A DNA stretch of 64,000 nucleotides from Sphingomonas sp. 67-36 (GTDB lineage: Bacteria > Pseudomonadota > Alphaproteobacteria > Sphingomonadales > Sphingomonadaceae), in assembly GCA_001897375.1 (NCBI GenBank), contig MKSU01000017.1:110147-174146 (forward strand), given 5' to 3'. The notes under the pieces were generated by a model. That model saw nothing but the letters and a program-made list of their open reading frames with translations, made no database searches and was not told where the DNA came from. The position numbers and the translations under genes are program-made. Shown here in pieces: positions 16,374-25,065 of the stretch. Each line of letters begins with the position of its first letter. Within the stretch, counting starts at the first letter, position 1.

Positions 16374-17516
16374 TCAGGCGAGATCGGCAATCTCGACAGG
16401 CTCGATCAGGGCGATCGCGACGGGGAGCCAATAGCGCGTCCCTTTCTGCTCGCCGGTTCGCAGCAGCGCGCCGAGCCCGACCAAAGCGGCCAGGTCGCGT
16501 GTCGTCGTCGCCGTTGGGGCGCCAGTTATGGTCATATAATTGGCGGCGCTTAGGCCACCCATAAAGCCGTCCGGCCCAGCGGCGAACATCCGTAACAGCG
16601 CGCGTTCCTGACGATCGTTCAGCTTGCCGCGCAGGCCTTCCATAGTGCGGGCCTTGGCCAGGACGAACTCGACCTGCCGAAGCGTCCGACGCTGGGCTTC
16701 GATCGCCTTGGCCGCGAACCACAGCAGCCAGTTGGTAATCTCCAGCGCCCCATGGGTACGCTCGAGCGCGGCGTAATAGGCTTTGCGGTGCGCCAGCAGG
16801 GTGCTCGCCATGCCGGTGACGATCGGGGTAGGCAGGCCTTGGGCGAGCAACTTCTCGCTGATGGCGCGACCGATCCGGCCATTGCCGTCTTCATAAGGAT
16901 GGATGCTCTCGAACCAGATATGCGCAAGACCAGCCCGCGTCAGCGGCGTAATCGGTGTTGACCCGCCCGGCCGGCTTCGTTCGATCCATGTCAGGAACGC
17001 CACCATCTCCTCTTCGACCCGCGCCGCGGGCGGCGCTTCGAAATGGATCTTCGGTCGATGGATCGGCCCGGATACGATCTGCATAGGGTCACCGCCGCTT
17101 CTGTAGCGACCGATGTCTGCAAGATCAGTGCGGCCGTTGATGACATGACGATGCCATCGGTCGAGCGTGGCTCGATCCAACGGCTCGGCGACACGCTCGT
17201 AAAGATCGACCATCATCTCGGCGATGCCGGCCTCGGCCGGCTTTACCCGACGTTGATCCCCGGCGAGCCCCAGATGCCGGCGGATCGAGGATTGGACGCT
17301 GTCGCGATCGAGCGTCTCTCCTTCGATCGCCGAGGTGTCGATGGCCTCATGGCTCATCAACTCGATCTCAAGGCTGCTGCGGTCAGCTTCGTCCAGATGT
17401 CGTGATACACCGATCGCGATGCCCACACCCTCGAGGAACAAGGCTTCGGCCTTCTGCAGCCGAGGCGCATCCCACGAGAAATTCGGCCAATCAGGCTGCT
17501 GCCAGTTCCACGTCAT
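16374..17516 (-). CDS. Fic-family AMP-transferase with DUF4172 and C-terminal winged helix
   Basis: 380 residues in three parts: an N-terminal DUF4172 domain (WNWQQPDWPNFSWD..), a Fic core with HPYEDGNGRIGR (residues 206-217), and a C-terminal winged helix (about 300-375, ending GTRYWL). The core motif is HPxxDGNGR-type and complete, so adenylylation activity is expected. An inhibitory-type motif TxxxEG (TSAIEG, 61-66) matches class II Fic proteins, where this helix blocks ATP binding. SoFic of Shewanella has the same architecture and length. No separate antitoxin is visible. The start codon lies inside a palindromic operator, so autoregulation by the winged helix is plausible. Confidence 0.92.
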   Translation of the reverse strand: MTWNWQQPDWPNFSWDAPRLQKAEALFLEGVGIAIGVSRHLDEADRSSLEIELMSHEAIDTSAIEGETLDRDSVQSSIRRHLGLAGDQRRVKPAEAGIAEMMVDLYERVAEPLDRATLDRWHRHVINGRTDLADIGRYRSGGDPMQIVSGPIHRPKIHFEAPPAARVEEEMVAFLTWIERSRPGGSTPITPLTRAGLAHIWFESIHPYEDGNGRIGRAISEKLLAQGLPTPIVTGMASTLLAHRKAYYAALERTHGALEITNWLLWFAAKAIEAQRRTLRQVEFVLAKARTMEGLRGKLNDRQERALLRMFAAGPDGFMGGLSAANYMTITGAPTATTTRDLAALVGLGALLRTGEQKGTRYWLPVAIALIEPVEIADLA

Positions 17517-17552
17517 GATCGATATATAGACGATTTATCGATCATGAATCAA
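17514..17552 (-). promoter_or_regulatory. Predicted leaderless promoter of the Fic gene
   Basis: On the minus strand, TTGATT (17552-17547) is followed by an 18-nt spacer and TATATA (17528-17523). Six bases later is the A of the ATG start codon (17516), the usual distance from a -10 box to +1. No ribosome site exists upstream of the ATG. Together these predict a leaderless mRNA. The -10 box overlaps operator 1. Confidence 0.55.
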
Positions 17553-17589
17553 CCAAATCGTGATCGATAAATGGACGCGCTATCGATCA
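17516..17589. promoter_or_regulatory. Two identical-layout palindromic operators at the Fic promoter
   Basis: Two 29-bp units each read TGATCGATA, 11 bases, TATCGATCA. Operator 1 is 17516-17544 and operator 2 is 17561-17589, with 16 bp between them. The half-sites are identical in both units although the 11-bp centres differ, which points to selection on the half-sites. Operator 1 covers the -10 box and start codon; the -35 box lies in the gap between the operators. Confidence 0.75.
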
Positions 17590-18040
17590 TCCACGGCAGC
17601 GACGGCGAACTCTCACATTTTCGATTGAGCTCTCTCCAGCCTGGCTGATGCCGATATGGTCCTCGCTAGAGTATCCAAAGATGTCTCGTTGGTTGCTATG
17701 GAGCTGAGGGCTGCACTGCGGCTTGCGCGCGAGACTGTGTCTGCTAAGCTGTCTTTCAGCGAGAAGGCGGTGAAAATCGCGCTTTGAACTCAATCGCTTA
17801 GGTGTCCATCAGATTTCCTCTTCTGGCACCAATACTGGCTCTGGATACGTCCAGCAGCGTCCAGTAAGCGGCTGGTTTCACAGCATTTTCAGACCGAGAA
17901 TCGCCAGACACCGTCCGGCGAAATCCGGCTAAGGGCATCAGCGGCGTCCACAAAATGCTGCCCGCATTTGACGGGAGAATACGCATCCACGCTCGCTTCG
18001 GCGTGGACGCGTTATCCCGCGAACCGGTCAGCCAGCTCGC
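17590..18040. other. Non-coding stretch with attR and eroded left-end-like sequence
   Basis: From 17590 to 17815 I see no recognisable gene; a 43-codon frame at 17656-17787 has no ribosome site or known motif. attR is at 17816-17831. From 17832 to about 17931 the sequence resembles the island's left end, including a block at 17858-17885 that matches 3551-3578 with two mismatches. An ATGCTG near 17955 sits where an integrase start would be expected, but no integrase reading frame follows. Confidence 0.5.
17816..17831 (+). repeat. attR: copy of tRNA-Leu 3' end
   Basis: TCCTCTTCTGGCACCA, the island's right boundary, lacks one G relative to the tRNA copy. Sequence to its right (about 17832-17931) also resembles the island's left end (about 3524-3621). 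A plain attR, which should run into native chromosome, would not show this; it suggests a remnant of a related element beyond this boundary. Confidence 0.75.
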
Positions 18041-19381
18041 TCAGCGCTCCTTCCCTGCGACCGTCAGCACCGCCAGCGCCAGCGTTTCCGCGCCGCGCTT
18101 GATCGTCGGTTCCGGCACCGGCGCGAAGAATGGCGAGTGGTTGACCGGCAGCGGCTTCCCCTCCGCCTTGTAGCGCGCGATCATCGCCGGATCGTAGCCG
18201 CCGACCGCGAAGAACACCGAGGGCACGCCCGCGTCGACGAAGACCGAGAAGTCCTCGCTCGCATTGCCGCCGGGAGCGGAGGCGGGGACGAAGGTTGCGT
18301 CCTTGCCGAACGCCGCCGCCATCACCGGGGCGGTGCGCGCCGACAGCGCGGCATCGTTATGCACCGCGTTGGTGCCTTGCGGATGGGTGATCGTCGGCTC
18401 CGGCGCGCGCGCCATCTGCGCGACGGCGCGGGCGGTGCGCTCCACGCCGTCGATCAGCAGTTTGCGGGTGGCGTCGTCGTGCGAGCGCAGCGTCAGCAGC
18501 AGGTCGGCATGATCGGGGATGATGTTGTCCACCGTGCCGCCGACGAAGCTGCCGACCGTCACCACGCCGAACGCATTGGGGTCCTTCTCGCGGCTGATGA
18601 CCGTCTGCACGTCGGTGACGAAATGGCTGCCCATCACGATCGGATCGATGCTCTTGTCGGGCATGGAGCCGTGCGCGCCGACGCCGTTGAAGGTGATGTT
18701 GATCTCGTCGGAGGCGGAGCTGACCGTCCCGTCCTTGATGATCACCGTGCCCACCGGCATCGGCCCGACATGTGCGGCGAAGCCGTAATCGGGCTTCGGC
18801 CAGCGTTTGAACAGCCCGTCCTCGACCATCGCCTTGGCGCCGCCGACCGTCTCCTCGGAAGGCTGACCGATGAACATCAGCGTGCCGTGCCACTGGTCCT
18901 TCATCGCCACCAGCGCCGATGCCGCGCCGACCCACCAGGCCATGTGGCTGTCATGCCCGCAGGCGTGATCGACGAAGAAGGTCTTGCCGTTCACCACCTG
19001 CTGCGCGCGGCTGGCATAGGGGAGACCGGTCTTCTCCTCCAGCGGCAGCGCGTCCATCTCGGTGCGCACCAGCACGGTCGGCCCCTCGCCGTTCTTGTAG
19101 ATCGCGACGATCCCCGTCTTGCCGACCTTTTCCGTCACCGTGAAGCCCAGCTTGCGCATCTCGGCGGCGAGAATGCCGGCGGTGCGCACTTCCTGGAAAC
19201 CGACCTCCGGATGCTGGTGGATATCCTTGTAGAGCGCGTCGAGGTGCGGATATTGCTTGTCCAATGTCGCATCGATCCGCGCCTTCGCGGCGGCGACGTC
19301 GAAGCCCGGCGCGGCGTTGGTCTGCGCGGCCGCCGGCAGGGCGGCGAGGGCGGTGGCGAGCATCAGCACGGTCTTGCGCAT
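18041..19381 (-). CDS. Secreted M20-family metallopeptidase / amidohydrolase
   Basis: M20 peptidase (aminoacylase/carboxypeptidase type) of about 446 residues with a signal peptide (MRKTVLMLATALAALPAAAQ), so periplasmic. Metal-site motifs are present: DHACGHDSH, the catalytic-base pair in GQPSEETVGG, and NASEDFS near the C-terminus. I chose the ATG at 19381 because it starts the signal peptide and has AAGGA upstream; the longer frame from 19423 adds 14 unlikely residues. It lies downstream of a TetR gene on the same strand and next to a TonB receptor and a lipase-like gene, suggesting use of an external amide or peptide substrate. Confidence 0.9.
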   Translation of the reverse strand: MRKTVLMLATALAALPAAAQTNAAPGFDVAAAKARIDATLDKQYPHLDALYKDIHQHPEVGFQEVRTAGILAAEMRKLGFTVTEKVGKTGIVAIYKNGEGPTVLVRTEMDALPLEEKTGLPYASRAQQVVNGKTFFVDHACGHDSHMAWWVGAASALVAMKDQWHGTLMFIGQPSEETVGGAKAMVEDGLFKRWPKPDYGFAAHVGPMPVGTVIIKDGTVSSASDEINITFNGVGAHGSMPDKSIDPIVMGSHFVTDVQTVISREKDPNAFGVVTVGSFVGGTVDNIIPDHADLLLTLRSHDDATRKLLIDGVERTARAVAQMARAPEPTITHPQGTNAVHNDAALSARTAPVMAAAFGKDATFVPASAPGGNASEDFSVFVDAGVPSVFFAVGGYDPAMIARYKAEGKPLPVNHSPFFAPVPEPTIKRGAETLALAVLTVAGKER

Positions 19382-19419
19382 CGGATGATTCCTTCGGGTC
19401 TGGAGCGTGGAAAGCACGG

Positions 19420-20013
19420 TCATCGCAGCAGCGCGTCCACCAGCCGCGCGATGAAATCGTCAGTGACGGGGCGATCGATGAGGTAGCCCTGATCGATCGC
19501 GGCGGTCAGCGTGAAGATGATGTCATAGGGGCCGAGCACCGGATGCAGCCCCTGTTCGTTCAGCGCGCTGGCGAGCGTGCCGATATTGGTCTTGCGCCGG
19601 TCGCGCTGCGCCTCGCCGATCGGACGGACCAGTTCCGGCGTGACGCGCCGCGCCTCGTAGATCGCGGGCAGGCAGATGCTGACCACCGGATCGGCATAAC
19701 GGTTCCTGACGCTGAGGGAGAAGGCGATGAGGTCGGCCTTCACGTCGCCGGTGTCGCCCAGCAGCGCGTCCTCGAACCGGTCGTTGAACGCCTCGATCAG
19801 CGCGGCGACGCCGGACGGCCAGCGGCGATAGAAAGTGGGGCGCGGCACGCCGGCGTGCTGGCAGATGCGGTTGACCGACAGGCCGGCGAAGCCCTGCTCG
19901 CCGAGCAAGGCCACCGCGCTCTCCTTGATCCGCGCATCGAGCGCGGACTGCCTGGGACGGCCGGCGCCGATCGCCCGTTCGTCACTCAATCGCCTGTCTC
20001 CCCCTGTCGCCAT
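19420..20013 (-). CDS. TetR-family transcriptional regulator
   Basis: About 197 residues. An N-terminal helix-turn-helix (KESAVALLGEQGFAGLSVNR, then GVPRPTFYRRWPS) is followed by a ligand-binding domain with no family-specific motif I can name. I chose the ATG at 20013 (MATGGDRRLSDERA) because AGGA lies just upstream; the frame stays open to 20190 but the extra N-terminus is not TetR-like. The gene is divergent from the TonB receptor at 20172 and upstream of the M20 peptidase, so it probably controls both. Confidence 0.88.
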   Translation of the reverse strand: MATGGDRRLSDERAIGAGRPRQSALDARIKESAVALLGEQGFAGLSVNRICQHAGVPRPTFYRRWPSGVAALIEAFNDRFEDALLGDTGDVKADLIAFSLSVRNRYADPVVSICLPAIYEARRVTPELVRPIGEAQRDRRKTNIGTLASALNEQGLHPVLGPYDIIFTLTAAIDQGYLIDRPVTDDFIARLVDALLR

Positions 20014-20171
20014 TCCTATCCGGCAATGCCGACATGATCGACCGTGAAAATTATTATTGACGCAAGATTGTATCGATATCATCCTGCCTTGCAATACGAC
20101 AGTGACACGAAATTCACTGCGGTCCGGGAGCCGGCCGAAGCCGTGCCCAGATGTTTCAAGGGAGGTCCAGA

Positions 20172-23081
20172 ATGATACGTTTGTTCGCAACGGGTGTGTC
20201 GACGATGGCGTTGGCGGTGGCGGCGCTGCCGTTCGCGGCGCAGGCGCAGGAGGCGCCCGCCGTCGCGCCGGCCCCGGCGGCCGGGGAAGCCGCCCAGCCC
20301 GACATCGTCGTCACCGGATCGCGCGTCGCGCGCCGCGACTATCAGGCGACCAGCCCGATCGTCACCGTCAGCAGCGACGCGATCGCCGCGACGGGCAACA
20401 CCACGCTGGAAGGCGCGCTGAACCAGTTGCCGCAATTCGCGCCGGGCTCGACCGCCTTTTCGAACGGCCTCAACGACAACGGGCAGGCGACGCTGAACCT
20501 GCGCGGGCTGGGCGCGCAGCGCAACCTCGTGCTGCTCGACGGCAAAAGGCTCCAGCCGTCCAGCTCGACGCAGGTGATCGACATCAACACCATCCCGACG
20601 ATCCTCGTCGGCGGGACGGAGATCATCAGCGGCGGCGCCTCGGCGGTCTATGGCTCGGATGCGATCTCGGGCGTGGTGAACTTCAAGCTGCGCAAGATCG
20701 ATGGGATCGAGATCACCGCGCAGAACACGATCACCGAACATGGCGACGGCGGCATCCGCGATCTCGGCCTGGGCGCGGGCACCAGCTTCGCCGGCGATCG
20801 CGGCCGCGTGACCTTCGGCATCTCCTATACCGATCGCGACGCGGTGAACATCAACGCGCGCGAATTCTTCCGCCGCAGCACCGGCGTGTCGAGCTCGATC
20901 GGCGCGGGTCTCTACACCCCCAGCACCAACCCGCCGTCGCAGGCGGCGATGAACGCCGCCTTCGCGCAATATGGCATCGATCCGGGCAAGGTATCCTATT
21001 CCTCGTCGATCGGGTTGAACCCGGACGGCACGCTGTTCTCGACCGGCAAGGGCGTCTTCAACTATCGCGACACCACGCCCTATATCTACAATACCGGGCA
21101 GGCGCTGCTCCAGCTTCCGGAGAACACCTATACGCAGATCCCGCTGGAGCGCGTGTCGACCTTCGGCAAGGTCAGTTACGATCTGTCGCCCAACCTCACC
21201 TTCTACGCGCAGGGCCTCTACACCGATTACAATTCGACGACGATCGCCGACGCCGCGCCCAATGCCGGCCTGTGGATGCTCAGCGTGCCGCTCAGCAATC
21301 CGTTCGTTCCGGCGGCGTTGCGGCCGATCCTCGCCTCGCGCGCCAATGCCGCCGCGCCGTTCCTCATCACCAAACGCTATCTGGAGGCCGGGCCGCGCCT
21401 GACGCTCCACGATTCGACGACGTGGCAGGCGATGGCCGGCTTCTCCGGCAAGCTCGGCCAGCTCACCTGGGAGCTGTACGGGTCGCACGGCGAGAGCAAG
21501 CTGGCGGACAAGACCTCCGGTTCGGTCTTCGCCAGCAAGGTGCAGCAGCTCGTCTCCGCAGCCGACGGGGGGGCGGCGCTGTGCGGCGACGGCATCGGGT
21601 ACAATCCGTTCGCGGTCACCGGCTCCGCGCAATGCGCCGCCTATTTCAGCGGCACGACGGTCAACCGCACGAAGACGACGCAGGACGTCGTGGAATTCAC
21701 CGTCCAGGGCGGGTTGTTCAACCTGCCGGCGGGCGAGGTGCGCTTTGCGGCCGGCGCGGACTATCGCCGCAACAGCTTCACCTTCACGCCCGATCCGCAG
21801 CAGGTGATCGGCAATGTCGTCGGCATCACCCGCACCTCCGCGACCGGCGGCTCGACCCGTGCGATCGAAGGCTATGCCGAGCTGGTCGTGCCGCTGCTGC
21901 GCGATCTGCCGCTGATCCAGTCGCTCGAGCTGGATGCGGCCTATCGCTATTCGGATTACGACCGCAGCGGCGGCGTCTCCACCTACAAGGCCGATCTCGA
22001 CTGGAAGGTGGTGAACTGGCTCCGGCTGCGCGGCGGCTATCAGCGCGCGATCCGCGCGCCCAATGTCGGCGAATTGTTCACCGCGAGCACCGGCGTCTTC
22101 CCGACGATCGGCTCGGCGGCGCAGGGCGCGGGCGATCCGTGCGACACGCGCAGCGTCTATCGCACCGGGCCGAACGCGGCGGCGGCGCGCGCGCTGTGTC
22201 TCGCGCAGGGTGTGCCGACGGCGGTGATCGACACGTTCCAGACCAACGTCACCCAGGTCGCAGCCTATATGTCGGGCAACACCAACCTGACCCCGGAAAA
22301 GGCCGATACCTATACGGTCGGCGCGGTGTTCACCCCGCGCGCCGCCTCGCCGTGGCTGTCCGGGCTGAGCGCCTCGATCGATTATTACAACATCTCGATC
22401 AGGAACGCGATCTCGACCATCCCGGTCACGCTGTCGCTCAGCAAGTGCTTCAACGGCGACGGCAGCAACCCGACCTACGCCCAGTCGAACTATTATTGCT
22501 CGCTGATCGGGCGCGATCCCAACACCGGCGGCATCACCAACGCGCTGATGCCGTATCTCAACATCGGCGGCTATCGCACCGCGGGCATCGACGTGCAGGT
22601 CGACTGGAACCTGCGCCTCGCGGATGTCGGCGTCGGCGACGGGGGCGCGAAGTTCGGCATCTCCTCGGTGGTCAACTATCTCGACACCTACAAGGTGCAG
22701 AACCAGCCCGGCTCGCCGTTCCAGGAGTTCGGCGATACGATCGCCGGGGTCGCGACGCTGCCGCGCTGGCGCTCGACCACCTCGGTCACGCTGGGCGACA
22801 GCCGGATCGGCGGCCTGTTGCGCTGGCGGCATATCGGCGGGATGACCGACGCCTCGCACGTCACCAACCCGTCGAGCACGATCCCCGGCGTTCCGGCCTA
22901 TGACTATTTCGACCTGTCGCTGCATATCGAGGCGACCAAGCGGTTCGGTTTCCGCTTCGGCGTCAACAACCTCGGCAACCGCGAGCCGCCGGTGGTGAGC
23001 GGCGTGCTGGGGCAGACCGATACCGGCACCTATGACGTGCTCGGCCGGACCTATTATCTGTCCGCCACCGCGCGCTTCTGA
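20172..23081 (+). CDS. TonB-dependent outer-membrane receptor
   Basis: About 969 residues. A signal peptide (MIRLFATGVSTMALAVAALP..AQAQ) is followed by a plug domain beginning DIVVTGSRVARRDYQATSPI, a 22-strand-type barrel and a C-terminus YYLSATARF ending in phenylalanine, as in outer-membrane proteins. Imports an unidentified substrate using TonB energy. The start at 20172 follows a GGGAGG; a longer frame from 20151 is less likely. The lipase-like gene follows 23 bp later. Together with the divergent TetR and M20 genes this looks like one uptake-and-hydrolysis unit. Confidence 0.93.
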   Translation: MIRLFATGVSTMALAVAALPFAAQAQEAPAVAPAPAAGEAAQPDIVVTGSRVARRDYQATSPIVTVSSDAIAATGNTTLEGALNQLPQFAPGSTAFSNGLNDNGQATLNLRGLGAQRNLVLLDGKRLQPSSSTQVIDINTIPTILVGGTEIISGGASAVYGSDAISGVVNFKLRKIDGIEITAQNTITEHGDGGIRDLGLGAGTSFAGDRGRVTFGISYTDRDAVNINAREFFRRSTGVSSSIGAGLYTPSTNPPSQAAMNAAFAQYGIDPGKVSYSSSIGLNPDGTLFSTGKGVFNYRDTTPYIYNTGQALLQLPENTYTQIPLERVSTFGKVSYDLSPNLTFYAQGLYTDYNSTTIADAAPNAGLWMLSVPLSNPFVPAALRPILASRANAAAPFLITKRYLEAGPRLTLHDSTTWQAMAGFSGKLGQLTWELYGSHGESKLADKTSGSVFASKVQQLVSAADGGAALCGDGIGYNPFAVTGSAQCAAYFSGTTVNRTKTTQDVVEFTVQGGLFNLPAGEVRFAAGADYRRNSFTFTPDPQQVIGNVVGITRTSATGGSTRAIEGYAELVVPLLRDLPLIQSLELDAAYRYSDYDRSGGVSTYKADLDWKVVNWLRLRGGYQRAIRAPNVGELFTASTGVFPTIGSAAQGAGDPCDTRSVYRTGPNAAAARALCLAQGVPTAVIDTFQTNVTQVAAYMSGNTNLTPEKADTYTVGAVFTPRAASPWLSGLSASIDYYNISIRNAISTIPVTLSLSKCFNGDGSNPTYAQSNYYCSLIGRDPNTGGITNALMPYLNIGGYRTAGIDVQVDWNLRLADVGVGDGGAKFGISSVVNYLDTYKVQNQPGSPFQEFGDTIAGVATLPRWRSTTSVTLGDSRIGGLLRWRHIGGMTDASHVTNPSSTIPGVPAYDYFDLSLHIEATKRFGFRFGVNNLGNREPPVVSGVLGQTDTGTYDVLGRTYYLSATARF

Positions 23082-23104
23082 ACGACAACGAAGGAGAGGA
23101 TGCC

Positions 23105-24247
23105 ATGAAAGCCGCCCTGATCGGAATCGCCGCCCTGGCGCTCCCGCTGCCCGCGCTCGCGCAGACCACGCCGGCGGCGGGAACGATGATGCACACCGCG
23201 CCGCTCGCCGCCGATCACGGGCTGGCGGACGCGGGCAAGGCGCTGAGCATCCTTTATTCCTCCACCGACGGCGTGAAGGGGCAGGGGACCGTTCCCGTAT
23301 CGGGCGCACTGTTCTTGCCGAAGGGCACGCCGCCGAAGGGCGGCTGGCCGGTGGTGGCGTGGGCGCACGGCACGGTGGGGATCGGCGACGATTGCGCGCC
23401 CTCCCGCAACGCCCGCTCGCAGCGCGATTCCACCTATCTCAACAGCTGGCTGCGCGAGGGCTATGCCGTCGTCGCGACCGACTATCAGGGGCTGGGGACG
23501 CCGGGGCCGCACCCCTATCTCAACACGCGGGCCGAGGCTTATTCGGTGCTCGATTCGGTCCGCGCGGCGCTTGGCGCGAAGCTCGACCTCGCCAACAAGG
23601 TGCTGATCGTCGGCCAGTCGCAGGGCGCGGGCGCGGCCTTCGCCACCGCCGGCTATGCGCAGGCCTATGCGCCGAAGGTCAACCTGCTCGGCACCATCGC
23701 GACCGGCGTTCCCTATCTCAACGGCACCCTCCCCCAGCCCGACGATGTGGATCATGTCGATCGCACCATCGCCTATCTGATGTATATCGCCTCGGCCGCG
23801 CAGGCGGTCGATCCGGCGCTGAAGGCGGACGCGGCATTCACGCCCGAGGCGCAGCCGCTGGTCGCGGAATCGGAGAAGCGCTGCGTCGGCGACATGATGG
23901 GCGCGGTGGTGCACGCCGGTCTCACCCGCCGCAAGGCGCTGACGGGCGATTTCTCCGCGCTATATGCGCCCTATCTGCGCGGCACCGGCTATGCGACCGT
24001 CCATATCTCCACGCCGGTGTTCATCGGCACCGGAGAGAAGGATATCGACGTGCCGCCACCGATGCAGAAGGCGCTGGTGCGCGATGCGTGCAAAGCGGGC
24101 ACGCGCATCCAGTTCCATCTCTACAAGGGCCTCGACCATTCTGGCGCGCTCAACCCGTCCTTCGCGGATTCGCGGGTGTTCGCGCGCGACCTGCTGGAAG
24201 GGAAGCCGGTCGCGTCGAACTGCGGGACGCCTGACGCGGCGGAATGA
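23105..24247 (+). CDS. Secreted alpha/beta hydrolase, lipase-like
   Basis: 380 residues with a signal peptide (MKAALIGIAALALPLPALAQ). Alpha/beta-hydrolase features: an oxyanion region VVAWAHGTVG and a nucleophile elbow GQSQG. DYQGLGTPGPHPYLN resembles secretory lipases of the LIP type. The likely catalytic histidine is in GLDHSGAL near the end. Substrate unknown; placement directly after the TonB receptor suggests it acts on the same external compound. Its stop is 7 bp from the convergent L,D-transpeptidase stop. Confidence 0.85.
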   Translation: MKAALIGIAALALPLPALAQTTPAAGTMMHTAPLAADHGLADAGKALSILYSSTDGVKGQGTVPVSGALFLPKGTPPKGGWPVVAWAHGTVGIGDDCAPSRNARSQRDSTYLNSWLREGYAVVATDYQGLGTPGPHPYLNTRAEAYSVLDSVRAALGAKLDLANKVLIVGQSQGAGAAFATAGYAQAYAPKVNLLGTIATGVPYLNGTLPQPDDVDHVDRTIAYLMYIASAAQAVDPALKADAAFTPEAQPLVAESEKRCVGDMMGAVVHAGLTRRKALTGDFSALYAPYLRGTGYATVHISTPVFIGTGEKDIDVPPPMQKALVRDACKAGTRIQFHLYKGLDHSGALNPSFADSRVFARDLLEGKPVASNCGTPDAAE

Positions 24248-24254
24248 CCGCGCG

Positions 24255-24974
24255 CTATCGGGCGGCGGCGTTCATCACGGCCTGAAGCCGCAAGCGGGGA
24301 AACACATCCTCAAGCGGCTTCGTGTCGGGCAGCACATAGACGTAGCCGCCCTTCTTGCGGAACAGCGGGCTGAGCAGCTTGCCGTAGAACGCCTTGGGCA
24401 CGTTGATGCACCCGAAGGTGATGCGATTGTCGTCTGGCGTGGGGGACAGCATCCGCTCGCGGCGTTTTTCCCTGGCGCCGGCGTCCTTCGGGATCGGGTG
24501 GAGCGCCACCGACGTCGCATAGTCCACCCACAGCACTCGCTCGCCGCCCACCGGCACGCCGAACTTCGCGAGGAAGCGCCCTGCCGGCGTCGTCTTCTCG
24601 GCCGGGCCGAGATCGGCCAGCTTCTTGCTGCCGACGCCGGGACTGGCCTCGTCACCCGTGGCGATGCCGATCAGCACCGGGGCCGAGCCGAGCGGTTTTC
24701 CCTGCGGATCGAACAGGAACACGGCGGCATTGGTCTTGTCGACGACCGCCCAGGGCAGCGAATGATTGTCGTTCGACGCGGCCACCCATGCCGCGACGCG
24801 CGTCGCGGCTTCCGAAGGGACAATCGCTGGCGTGGTCACCGGCGCGGCTTTGCCGCCCGCCGGCCGCGCTTTCGCCGGCTTGGCCGGCTTGTGCACAGGC
24901 TTCGCGGGATGCGCGCCGGTCGCGGCCGGAACGATCAGCGCAAGCCCGGCCAGCGCCCGCAAGACTTGGATCAT
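24255..24974 (-). CDS. L,D-transpeptidase family protein (YkuD-like)
   Basis: 239 residues with an N-terminal signal/anchor segment (IQVLRALAGLALIVPAATGA) and an alanine-proline-lysine-rich linker to about residue 45. The catalytic cysteine lies in ITFGCINVPKAFY; classical YkuD proteins have SHGCIR here, so the histidine before the glycine is replaced by phenylalanine. An upstream histidine in ALHPIPKD may complete the site. Expected to act in the periplasm on peptidoglycan cross-links or lipoprotein anchoring. It is followed on the same strand by no close gene. Confidence 0.82.
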   Translation of the reverse strand: MIQVLRALAGLALIVPAATGAHPAKPVHKPAKPAKARPAGGKAAPVTTPAIVPSEAATRVAAWVAASNDNHSLPWAVVDKTNAAVFLFDPQGKPLGSAPVLIGIATGDEASPGVGSKKLADLGPAEKTTPAGRFLAKFGVPVGGERVLWVDYATSVALHPIPKDAGAREKRRERMLSPTPDDNRITFGCINVPKAFYGKLLSPLFRKKGGYVYVLPDTKPLEDVFPRLRLQAVMNAAAR

Positions 24975-25065
24975 CAGGTCGAGGCACTCGAAAAGAATCG
25001 GCCGCCCCGCTGGGGGACGACCGACAGGGAAAGACAGTCTGATTTATATGCGTCGCGGTGTGCGA

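Larger units (their letters stand above)
3524..17831. mobile_element. Genomic island (about 14.3 kb) integrated at tRNA-Leu
   Basis: The segment begins directly at the 3' end of tRNA-Leu with a P4-type integrase gene and ends at an imperfect copy of the tRNA 3' end. Its content is accessory: integrase, small HTH regulators, the Qat defence operon, a sigma-like/ImmA module, an HNH nuclease, a Fic protein and gene fragments. By eye its base composition is more AT-rich than the flanking genes, which fits transfer, but I did not measure GC. No conjugation or replication genes are visible, so it would be an integrative, non-self-transmissible island. Its boundaries are inferred from the repeats alone. 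Confidence 0.85.

Noticed and set aside
17955-18173. Plus-strand frame beginning MLPAFDGR after the left-end-like repeat, as an integrase remnant
   Set aside because: Only the ATGCTG position is suggestive; the following residues show no integrase similarity and the frame overlaps the M20 gene end.
20079-23309. 1076-codon open frame antisense to the TonB receptor
   Set aside because: Typical high-GC shadow frame: composition is Arg/Ala/Asp-rich with no domain, while the plus-strand frame has a signal peptide and plug motifs.
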